This document shows, piece by piece, positions 46,324 to 54,500 of a stretch of DNA of 64,000 nt. Source of the DNA: Lujinxingia vulgaris (GTDB lineage Bacteria > Myxococcota_A > Bradymonadia > Bradymonadales > Bradymonadaceae); assembly GCF_007997005.1 (NCBI RefSeq), contig NZ_VOSL01000052.1, positions 59,323-123,322 on the forward strand. Reading direction: 5' to 3'. The notes under the pieces are model-generated. The model was not told the origin of the DNA and searched no databases. It saw nothing but the letters and a program-made list of their open reading frames with translations. The first letter of the stretch is position 1. Each line of letters starts with the position of its first letter. Position numbers and translations under genes: made by a program.

Positions 46324-47270
46324 GGTGCCTCGGCGTGGGTGGTCAGCGCGTGTTGGATGGCGTCAGTCTGAGCCAGGGAGCTGCCGCCGCGTCGAAACTC
46401 CACGCGGGTCAGCGGGGTGGTGCGCAGCAGGCGCATCGCGCGGCGAAAGCGCGCCTCACCGTCCGCGGGCGAGCTTTGCGAGAAGGCGAAGCACTGGGAG
46501 AGCAGGAGAGCGGCGGCGCGGCCACCGCGGGCCTGAGTCAGCTCGAAGTCGTGATCGGAGGCGGGCTGGCCGCCCAGGCTGAAGAGGTGCGTCAGGGGCT
46601 GGGCGCTGCCGGTGAAGGGGGCGTCGGGGAGCACGAAGATGCGTTTGGCGTCGGGAGAGGGTGTGGGGCGGCTTATGCTGGCCTCGGGGATGGCGTCATC
46701 GGGGAGGTTCAGTCGGAGTGAGGGGGCGCCGGCCAAAAGGAGGCGTCGCTCCACGTCGACGAGCACCAGATCGTCTGCCAGCAGTGTGGCGCCGCGGCGC
46801 ACCAGACCGAGCGCGGTGGTGCTTTTGCCGGCGCCGGAGTCGCCGATGATGGCGATGGTGTCGTTGCCGGAGCATCGAAGCGCGCTGCCGTGGAGTGCGA
46901 CCAGGGGGCGGTCGGTGGTGAGTAAGGCGATGGGGATGACGATGCGCTCAAGCAGGGTGTCGAGCGCCCAGGCAGAGTGAGGGGGGGCCTGGTAGCCCAT
47001 ATGACCCTCGGCGAGGTCAAAGGAGAAGCGCCATCCGGCGTAGGTGAGCTCGCCGCGCCCTGCCCCACTTTTGAGGACCTGGAGGCGATCGCCGCCGGGG
47101 TGATCTTCGAGATCGTGGATGCGATCGCCCCGCAATGGCGCGCTGAGGCGCTGGTCGATCGTCCAGATGCCCCCCTCTTCGGCGGCCTCCGGGGGGAGGG
47201 GGGCGAAGTTTAAGGGGCGATCGCAGGCGATGGGTTGATCGTAGATGCGGTAGAGGTTGAAGGGGCTCAT
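46320..47270 (-). CDS. HPr kinase-like protein of the lasso cluster (K)
   Basis: 316 residues with an HPr kinase/phosphorylase-type C-terminal half: P-loop IIGDSGAGKSTTAL (Gly143-Ser150 region) and LLADDLVLVD (about 164-172), the acidic metal-binding motif. The first 110 residues are an unrelated N-terminal domain. In some known lasso clusters such kinases phosphorylate the C-terminal Ser of the precursor; the core encoded here has no Ser, and only one Thr, so the substrate is open. It overlaps B1 and B2 by 4 bases on each side. Alternatively it acts on something other than the precursor. Confidence 0.8.
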   Translation of the reverse strand: MSPFNLYRIYDQPIACDRPLNFAPLPPEAAEEGGIWTIDQRLSAPLRGDRIHDLEDHPGGDRLQVLKSGAGRGELTYAGWRFSFDLAEGHMGYQAPPHSAWALDTLLERIVIPIALLTTDRPLVALHGSALRCSGNDTIAIIGDSGAGKSTTALGLVRRGATLLADDLVLVDVERRLLLAGAPSLRLNLPDDAIPEASISRPTPSPDAKRIFVLPDAPFTGSAQPLTHLFSLGGQPASDHDFELTQARGGRAAALLLSQCFAFSQSSPADGEARFRRAMRLLRTTPLTRVEFRRGGSSLAQTDAIQHALTTHAEAP

Positions 47271-47560
47271 GGGGTCGGATGCTGTTCCAGCAGGAGGCCG
47301 GCATTCTGGAGGGCGCTCAAGAAGGCGAGGAGGTCGGCGCGGGCTCGTTCGGCGTCGATGGCGTAGGTTTTTTCGAGCAGCTCAATGAGCTCGGCGACCG
47401 AGGGGGCGTCCTCGCGGATGCGTTGCCACAGGAGCACCCCCTGGGCGTTGAGGCCGAAGCAACGATCGCCGTGCAGATCGAGGATCACGATCTGGTCGTC
47501 GATGGCCTCCACGACGAGATCGTCGCGGGCGGTGAAACGCTGGGAGTCGGAGAAGGTCAT
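47267..47560 (-). CDS. Lasso peptide leader-binding protein B1 (PqqD-like RRE)
   Basis: 97 residues, PqqD-like fold: N-terminal strands (VVEAIDDQIVILDLHGDRCF), LNAQGVLLWQRI, then helices PSVAELIELLEKTYAID and DLLAFLSALQNAGLL. These RiPP recognition elements bind the YxxPxL motif of the precursor leader and deliver it to B2. It begins 29 bp after the exporter gene and overlaps the kinase by 4 bases. Confidence 0.87.
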   Translation of the reverse strand: MTFSDSQRFTARDDLVVEAIDDQIVILDLHGDRCFGLNAQGVLLWQRIREDAPSVAELIELLEKTYAIDAERARADLLAFLSALQNAGLLLEQHPTP

Positions 47561-47589
47561 AGGCGCGAGGCTCCGCGGAGCTTGGGGTT

Positions 47590-49281
47590 TTAAGGTTGAT
47601 GGAGATCGGGGGGGCCGGGGTGAAGGCAGCCACCTTCCATCCAGAAGACGTGTTCGGGGTTGAGGCCGGCAGGCACGCGGTGGCCCAGGTAGATCAACGT
47701 GAGCTTTTTCTGGCGCAGCGCACTGAAGATGCGCGCATTGAGCGACTCCTCAAGGTCGGTGGCCATCTGATCGATGATGACGAGGTCGGGGTCGCGCAGG
47801 AGCGCGCGGGCCAGCGCCACCCTCTTCTTCTGGCCGCCGGAGAGGCGTGCGCCGCGCTCCCCCATCGGGGCATCAAGCCCCTCGGGGTGGGTCTGCACGA
47901 AGTCCGGAAGTCCGGCGAGCTTGAGGATGGCGTGGAGTTGTGGCTCGGCCTGCCGGCGCTCCTCGGGGCTCATGGCGATAAAGAGGTTATCGCGCAGCGA
48001 GCCATCGAACAAAAAGATCTCCTGCCCGACATAACCCACCCGACGGCGGAGCTCGGCCAGCGGCCACTCCCGGACGTCGAGGCCCTGGAGGATGACGCGA
48101 CCCTCGTCGGGATCAAAGAGGTTGAGGAGAAGTCGGCCGGTGGTGCTCTTGCCGGCGCCGGAGGGGCCGAGGATCGCGACCGCCTCGGAGGGGGCGATCT
48201 CCAGGGAGAGGTCGTCGATGACGCCGGGGGAACGACATGGCGAGGCGGTGCTCGAGGCGGGGTAGGCGAAGGCGAGCGACTCGACGCGCACACGAAGCGG
48301 TCCCGCCGGCGGGCGATGTTGCGAGGGCGTGTGGGGCTGGCGAGGTTGCATGGCCAGGAGGGTATCGATGCGTTCGGCGGCAGCGCGCGCGCCGTGCCAG
48401 CCGTAGAGAATCCCGGGCACCCCGCGAAGAGGCCCCAGGCAGCGGCCCACATAGAAGTAGAAGACCACCAGGGTGCCCACGCTGAGGCTACCTTCAATGA
48501 CGTATTGGCCACCAATGACCAGTGTGGCGAGGAGGACCAGCGAGAGGGCCAGGTCAACCGCGGGTCCCAGGCGCGCGCGGTGGCTGGCCAGCGCGAGCTC
48601 GGCATCTTTCAGGGCGCGGCCGGCGTCCTGGACGCGGCGCGCAAAGATCTCGCGGGCTCCCAGGGCCTGAATGTCGGCGATGCCTGCCAGCCCTTCGTGA
48701 AGCGAGCTGTGAAGCGCGGCCATCGTCTCCAGACGCGCCCGGCTCATGGGGCGAACGCGGCGGCGGAAGATGTGCAACATAAGCCAGCCGACCGGAAGCG
48801 GGATGGCGGCCATCAGCGCCAGACGGGGGTCGAGCCAGATGAGGATCGCGGCGGTGCCGCCCACGCCTACCAGAAGTGAGGTGATCGCCGGGAGCACCGA
48901 GGTGGCGAGCTGCTTGATATGAAAGGTGTCGCTGTAGATGCGGCTGACGAGCTCGCCGGTGCGCTGCGTGGCGAGCGTGGCCAGAGAGAGGGTCTGGACG
49001 TGCTGGAAGACCTCATCGCGGGCGCCCTCCCAGAAGTCTTCGCCGGCAAGGGTGGCGTACCACTGGCCGCCAAAGCGGGTGATTGCCCCCAGGGTGTAGA
49101 GGATGAGACCGGCGGCGCCCAGGGTCCAGAGCAGGTCGGCGTCGGCGCGGGAGATGCCCTCATCGATCGCCAGCTTGATCAGGTAGGGGGTGGCCAGGCC
49201 GACAAGTTGCGAGAGGATCAGCGAGGCGGTCGCCAGGATGAGCCAGCGGGGCCGAACATGTCGGAGCAGTGCTGAGGGCAA
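47590..49281 (-). CDS. ABC exporter of the lasso cluster (D)
   Basis: 563 residues: an N-terminal six-span membrane domain (about 12-310) and a C-terminal ATPase with GPSGAGKST (Walker A), a Q-loop (VGQEIF), signature LSGGQKKRVALARALL, and LVIIDQ where Walker B is normally LLDE. Asp504 is kept but the catalytic Glu is Gln505; the switch His is present (YLGHR). It should export the mature peptide and give self-protection. No C39 peptidase domain. The start is TTG at 49281 with GGAGGG 4 bases upstream; no better in-frame start exists before residue 40. Confidence 0.88.
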   Translation of the reverse strand: MPSALLRHVRPRWLILATASLILSQLVGLATPYLIKLAIDEGISRADADLLWTLGAAGLILYTLGAITRFGGQWYATLAGEDFWEGARDEVFQHVQTLSLATLATQRTGELVSRIYSDTFHIKQLATSVLPAITSLLVGVGGTAAILIWLDPRLALMAAIPLPVGWLMLHIFRRRVRPMSRARLETMAALHSSLHEGLAGIADIQALGAREIFARRVQDAGRALKDAELALASHRARLGPAVDLALSLVLLATLVIGGQYVIEGSLSVGTLVVFYFYVGRCLGPLRGVPGILYGWHGARAAAERIDTLLAMQPRQPHTPSQHRPPAGPLRVRVESLAFAYPASSTASPCRSPGVIDDLSLEIAPSEAVAILGPSGAGKSTTGRLLLNLFDPDEGRVILQGLDVREWPLAELRRRVGYVGQEIFLFDGSLRDNLFIAMSPEERRQAEPQLHAILKLAGLPDFVQTHPEGLDAPMGERGARLSGGQKKRVALARALLRDPDLVIIDQMATDLEESLNARIFSALRQKKLTLIYLGHRVPAGLNPEHVFWMEGGCLHPGPPDLHQP

Positions 49282-49336
49282 TGCACCCTCCGGTGCGGGG
49301 CGACGAGGCTGGATGCGCCCGGGTGGTGCTCAGAGG

Positions 49337-49525
49337 TTATTCAAAGGCCAGCTGAGCAAAGTCCACGCCTTCTCCGGTGACCCCGCGGATCAACGCGCGA
49401 AGTTGTCCGAAATCTTCGAGGCGCGGCGGCTCGTAGGCCGTGGCCGAGAGCGCGTCGGATGCTTCGTTGGTACGGCTGGCGTCAGGGCTCTTCGTCTGAA
49501 GACGGTCGTGCTCAACAGCTTTCAT
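49337..49525 (-). CDS. Lasso peptide precursor (A)
   Basis: 62 residues. ATG at 49525 has GGAGGA 8 bases upstream; a longer in-frame ATG at 49564 has none. The leader (1-47) carries the lasso recognition pattern YxxPxLxxxG as YEPPRLEDFG (31-40). Counting the usual six residues after that Gly places Ile46 at -2 (usually Thr), Arg47 at -1, and a core from Gly48: GVTGEGVDFAQLAFE. Gly48 and Asp55 would close an 8-residue ring, leaving a 7-residue tail with Phe61 as a possible plug. No Cys and no Ser in the core. Placed between the cyclase and exporter genes. Confidence 0.87.
   Translation of the reverse strand: MKAVEHDRLQTKSPDASRTNEASDALSATAYEPPRLEDFGQLRALIRGVTGEGVDFAQLAFE
49340..49384 (-). other. 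Predicted lasso core peptide, 15 residues
   Basis: Core GVTGEGVDFAQLAFE. Position 1 is Gly, position 8 Asp: ring of 8 by an isopeptide bond from the Gly amine to the Asp side chain. Tail FAQLAFE. Acidic overall. Boundary assigned by alignment to known leader spacing, not by experiment. Confidence 0.7.
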
Positions 49526-49673
49526 ACAGCGTTCCTCCGGGCATGCGGCGTAAGGAGTGCCCATGATGGATTAAGGGATTAATCACCCCTGAGGCAGCGA
49601 CCAGTCTGGCGCGCACAGCATCGGGCCGAGGGTGAGTGACCATCGTGGATAGTCACGGAAGTGGGGGGCGATG

Positions 49674-51407
49674 TCAAACCCGGGCGTCGTGTCGTGACCA
49701 GTGCAGCCACATGGCGATGGAGGTGAGGTAGCGCGCGGTGGTCGCCGGGGCGGTCGGCCGCCAGGGGGCGCCGTCGCGGAGCCACTGGAGGGTCTGGCGT
49801 TGGGCCTCGCCATGAAGAAGGGGGCCAGGGAGGTTGGCGCTGAGGAGCACGTCGCCCCAGGGCCCTTCGGGGCCGAAGAGTCGCAGGAGTCCCTCGGCGG
49901 TCAGCTCATTGAAGATGCTGTGGTGTCCCTGTTGCGGGAGATCAGCGGGGATGCGCTCCTGCAGTGCGCGGCGTAGCGGACCTTTGGCCTGACCCTGCCA
50001 GCGGCGTTGGCGGTGGGAGAGGGTGAGGCCCAGCTCCCAGAGATCGTCGTCGAGGAAGGGAAAGCTAAAGCGCAGGCCGCTGTGGCGGCGGAAGCGCTCG
50101 AGCGCGCGCATCGAGAGATCCCACTTCCAACCCTCGAAAAGGAGGGGGCGACGGTCAACGAGCCCGCCTCGCCAGCGCCTGATCGCAGGCGAGAGGCGCG
50201 CCTTTGCGGCGAGCAGGCGGAGGCGGTCGCGCGACGACGACGCCTGCGTCATGAGCGTCGTAAGTTGCGAGAGGTTGGCCACCCGGGCGCGCTCTTCAAG
50301 ATGCAAGACCGGCAGGCTCAGCAGGAGTTGATCGGCGCCGATGCCGAAGATGGCGGAGTGGGCGTCGGTGCGCAGCGCACTTAGAAAATGGCGTGTGTAA
50401 GGGGCGTCCCAGAGAAGTTGGGGGCCGAGGTCGGGCCAGCCCGGGTCAGCCTGCTCGGGGGTCCAGAGCGTGGGGGAGCCAATATCGACAAAGCGGTGCT
50501 CGGTGTGAAAGTGGGCAACGAGCGCGTCGATGCGCGCGCGCTCGTCGAAGGCCGGGTGACGCGACGAGACCATCGAGGCGGTGCGCACACCGCGCTCGCG
50601 TTCGGACCGCAACGCGACCAGGGTCGTGGAGTCGATGCCGCCACTCATCGCAAAGACCGGATCGGGCTCGGCCAGATGTCGCTGGAGCACACCAACCAGA
50701 CGCTGGAGGAGGTGCTCGGCCTGGTCGGGCTCTTCAGTGCGGGTATGGCGCAGGCTGGCGGACGCCTTGGCCCGTTCATCCCAGGGGCGGAAGACGCTCT
50801 GCCAGCGCCCTGCCCTCCAGCGGCGTTCTTCGCCCGGAAAGACACGTTCGACCCCCGGCCAGAAGTCGGCGCGCGCCCTGCTGTCGCGCCCCTGAAGGAA
50901 ATCCTGCCAGAGTGGGGGAGGTGTGTCGGAGGCGCGCCACGCGGTGATCAACGCGGGTCGGGTGCTTACAGAAGTCGAGGCGGTCGACGCCCTGCCCTCC
51001 TCACGATGCACCAGCGGAACGCGACCGAAATGGTCTCGCCGCACACTCAGCTCACCCCGGCGCGCGTCCCAACGCAGGGCGACGCAGACCCTATCGACGA
51101 GCTTGAGGCCGGAAAGTCCGCGCTGCGGGCTGAGCTCACTGGCAAGGCGCGCGATGCGACGGCGTCGCTCAGATGTGGGGCGTGTCGGGTCAAGCGCGGG
51201 CTCCCGCGCCGTGGGCGGTCCCACAAGACAAAACCAGCTCCCGTCGGGCTCCGACATCGCCGCGAGCTGATAGAAGTCTCCCTTGCTCTTTTGAAGCTCG
51301 CCACTACCCTCCCCCACGCACACCGCCACGTCGCCGCACGCTGTTGCGATCGGGCCGGTGTTCGTGGGAAGTAGCGCGTCGGTGCGCATATGCGATCGCC
51401 CTGGCAT
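49674..51407 (-). CDS. Lasso macrolactam synthetase, asparagine synthetase-like (C)
   Basis: 577 residues. The C-terminal half is an asparagine-synthetase-type ATP-dependent domain: pyrophosphatase loop MSGGIDSTTLVAL (Ser255-Ser260) and GIGADQLLLSLPVLHL; downstream YTRHFL and FSFPFLDDDLWELGL. The N-terminal half resembles a glutaminase fold but begins without the catalytic Cys2, as is usual for lasso cyclases. It activates the ring Asp side chain by adenylation for attack by the freed Gly amine. ATG at 51407 has GGAGA upstream; later ATG at 51389 is possible. First gene of the cluster. Confidence 0.88.
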   Translation of the reverse strand: MPGRSHMRTDALLPTNTGPIATACGDVAVCVGEGSGELQKSKGDFYQLAAMSEPDGSWFCLVGPPTAREPALDPTRPTSERRRRIARLASELSPQRGLSGLKLVDRVCVALRWDARRGELSVRRDHFGRVPLVHREEGRASTASTSVSTRPALITAWRASDTPPPLWQDFLQGRDSRARADFWPGVERVFPGEERRWRAGRWQSVFRPWDERAKASASLRHTRTEEPDQAEHLLQRLVGVLQRHLAEPDPVFAMSGGIDSTTLVALRSERERGVRTASMVSSRHPAFDERARIDALVAHFHTEHRFVDIGSPTLWTPEQADPGWPDLGPQLLWDAPYTRHFLSALRTDAHSAIFGIGADQLLLSLPVLHLEERARVANLSQLTTLMTQASSSRDRLRLLAAKARLSPAIRRWRGGLVDRRPLLFEGWKWDLSMRALERFRRHSGLRFSFPFLDDDLWELGLTLSHRQRRWQGQAKGPLRRALQERIPADLPQQGHHSIFNELTAEGLLRLFGPEGPWGDVLLSANLPGPLLHGEAQRQTLQWLRDGAPWRPTAPATTARYLTSIAMWLHWSRHDARV

Positions 51408-51598
51408 CGGAGTTCTCCGGGTCTTGCGCGGATCGTTAAGTTTGCGCCGTGATGCGATTCGCTCTAACCTTCGAGAAGCAATCGGGGCCAATCGTATCTT
51501 TTTGTACCCGCCGCATTTAACGCGATGATTTTAGAGCGCCCGTGCCAGAGAGTTCGCATGGATGGCAATCGAGAGCGTTCAGACAACGGACGACCGCA

Positions 51599-54500
51599 AT
51601 GACCAAATTAGGGAGTATGTGCCACTCTGCCGGCCCCGGGGCCAGGCTTTGGAGAGGCCTCGTCGTGGCAACACTGGCCGTGAGCTTGAGCGCCTGTAGC
51701 GGCGATGAGGATGCGACGCTGGCGCCGTCAACCGATAGCGAGCAAGGCGCCCAACGCGCCGAGCTTAAGCCGGAGGCAAGCGCCACGTCGAGCCTGTTTA
51801 AGGCGAGCGCGTCTGAGGCGGAGTTTGCCGCCGCGTGGCCGCATGGATTTGACCGTCACGCAGACTACCTGGAAGCGACGGTGTTGAGGCTGGGTAATGT
51901 GCGTATCTCGGCCGAGGGTCCGGTCACGATTGAGGCGACGCCGGCCCTGCTGGCCAGCGGCAAGCCGCTCACCTCTGAGTGGGACTACACCTTTGAGCTG
52001 GCCGAGGTTGGGCGTCGCGCAGGTGCGCAGAAGCCTGGCGAGGTTCAGGGCCGAGTGGTGGAGCCGGGGCGTGCGCACCTGGACTACGCCGAGGGCGTAA
52101 GGGTGACGCTGGAGCATCAGCCCGGCGGCTTGAAGCTCTATACGGTGCTCTCCGAGCGGCCGACCGGCGAGGGTCCGCTGCGGGTTGGCTTTGAGCAGCG
52201 CGGCTCGATGAACGCGGCGATGAACGCCACCGGTGATCTGGAAGTGACCCACAAGGATGCGGTGGTCTTCCAGTGGAGCGGTGTGGTGGCGTATGACGCC
52301 AGGGGGCACGAGGTCCCGGTTAAACTTCAGGCCGACGCGTCGCGCTTCTGGTTTGAGGTCGATGACGCGAAAGCGAGCTACCCGCTGACGATCGATCCTC
52401 TGGCGAGCAACCCGAGCTGGGAGCACGCCTCGACCCAGCCCAACTCGGCGTTTGGTGCGAGCCTGAGTCAGCCCCACGATGTCAATGGCGACGGGGTTGT
52501 GGATGTGGCCGTCGGTCAGCCGAACTACTCGATCACCGACCAGCTTCAGGGTCGGGTGCTGGTGTTTCTGGGCAACAGCAACGGCTTTGGAAACACCGCC
52601 GGCTTCAGCGTGGTCGGTGACGCGCAGTTCGAGCAGCTGGGCGTGGGCATGACGCTCAACGGCGACAGCAACGGTGACGGATGCCACGAGCTTCTGCTCG
52701 GCTCGCCGGGCCATGATCAGGGCTTTGGGCGTGTGTTGATGTACGCCCCCTACGTATGCGCGACCCAGCAGCTGAACCCCTCGCCGCTTGTGTGGTCGAA
52801 GGTTGCCGATGTGCGCGCGGGGCTCGGAGCTTCGCTGGATGTGGGCGACTTTAACTGCGACGGCGATGAAGATCTGCTCGTCGGTGCGCCCTCCTCGACG
52901 GCCGACGACGGCAACGGCGGGACGGCCCTGGGCGCGGGCGCGGTGGAGGTCTACCTGGCCAACCCCGCTGGCGAGGGTTTCCTGGCAAACGCCGAGTATC
53001 GCTATCAGGTTCCGGAGTTCGGGCTGCAGCTGGGCTCGGGCGTTGTGACGATTCCGAACGCGAAAGGCACGACCTTCTCCACGCCGGAGCGCTGCGATGG
53101 CTTTGCAGCGAGCAGCCCCTTTGCCGACGGCAACCGGGGACGGGTCTATATCTTCGATGTGTCGGCCCAGGGCGACATCACCACCAGCCCGGTGCGTCTG
53201 GACGGCACCCAGGGCAACGCCCTCTTCGGGGTGGCCATGGAGGTGATGCCCAGCCCGGAGAACACGCAGATCGGCGGTCAGCGCGTTGATGCGTTGGTGA
53301 TCGGCGCGGGTGGCCGCGGCACCCCGGGGCCGGCCGGCTCGGTGTTTGTCTATGAGTGGGATGCCGGCGCTGCGGCGTACAGCCAGGTCTGGACGGCGAC
53401 GGGCCCGCACGCCGGGTCGCGCTTTGGCTACCGGGTGGCGGGCAACGGCGACTACAACAACGATGGCCATCTCGATCTGGCGGTGGGTGCCTACCAGCTT
53501 CGCAACGAGCAGGGTGTGGCCGAAGGCGGGGCGATCGTCTACCTGGGGTCTCCCGACGGGCTGCGTAACACCCCGGATTGGACGCTCCTCTCGGGCCAGG
53601 CGGGCTCGGAGTTTGGAATCGCGGTGCGAGGCATCGACGACCTGACCGGCGATGGCAACGACGAGCTGCTGGTGGGCGCGCGCGCCTACGATGGGCTGAT
53701 CGCCAATGGTGGTCAGATCTTTATGTATCCGGGGCGCGACAACTGCTTTATCGGCGGGGAGTTCTATTCGGAGGGCGATGCCAACCCGGATAACGGGTGT
53801 GAGCTCTGCGATCCGGCGCAGTCGACCAGCGGGTGGTCGAACGCTGCCGACGGGCTTGCCTGTGGTGATGAGGGTGACTCCTGCACGGTGGCGACCTGCC
53901 AGGCCGGTCAGTGCACCGGCACCCAGATCGATTGCAACGATGGCAACCCCTGCACCCAGGATAGCTGCGATCCGATCGAGGGTTGTGTCTATGAGACTGC
54001 GCCGCAGGATGGCGAGGTCTGTGAAGACGACGGGCTGAGCTGCACCGGTGATGTCTGCCAGGACGGCGCGTGCACCCACCCGGTGAGCAGCGGATGCTTG
54101 ATCTCCGAGACCTGCTACCCGGCCGGCACGACCAACCCCTCGGCGGAGTGCTTTGTGTGCGATCCGCAGCAGTCGACGACCAGCTGGAGCCCGAAAGAAG
54201 CGGGCGCGGCGTGTGATAACGGGCTCTTCTGCACGATCAACGACACCTGCAACGCCGTGGGTCAGTGTGAGGCCGGTGAGGCACGCGTCTGCGACACGGT
54301 TCAGTGCTTCGGCGGGGTGGTGTGCTCCAACGCGGCGCGGGCCTGCGTGCCCACGCAGCCCCAGACCGGGACGGCCTGCGACGACAGCAGCCTCTGCACC
54401 ACCGGCGACACCTGCCAGGCCGGCAGCTGTGAGGCCGGCGAGGTCGTGGATTGCAGCGCCGAAGGCGGCGCCTGCGCCGTGGGTGTGTGCAACCCGGAGA

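Noticed and set aside
49340..49378. Alternative lasso core beginning after Thr50
   Set aside because: A core starting Gly51 would place Asp55 at position 5, too small for a lasso ring, and one starting Glu52 lacks an N-terminal Gly; Gly48-Asp55 gives a normal 8-residue ring.
49654..49677. Possible internal promoter for the precursor gene (TTGACA at 49672-49677)
   Set aside because: The -35 box is perfect but overlaps the cyclase stop and no acceptable -10 box lies 16-18 bases away (GACTAT at 17).
51728..54079. Open frame of 783 codons on the minus strand
   Set aside because: Antisense to the FG-GAP surface protein; the composition is that of a shadow frame (Arg/Leu/Gly/His-rich without motifs).
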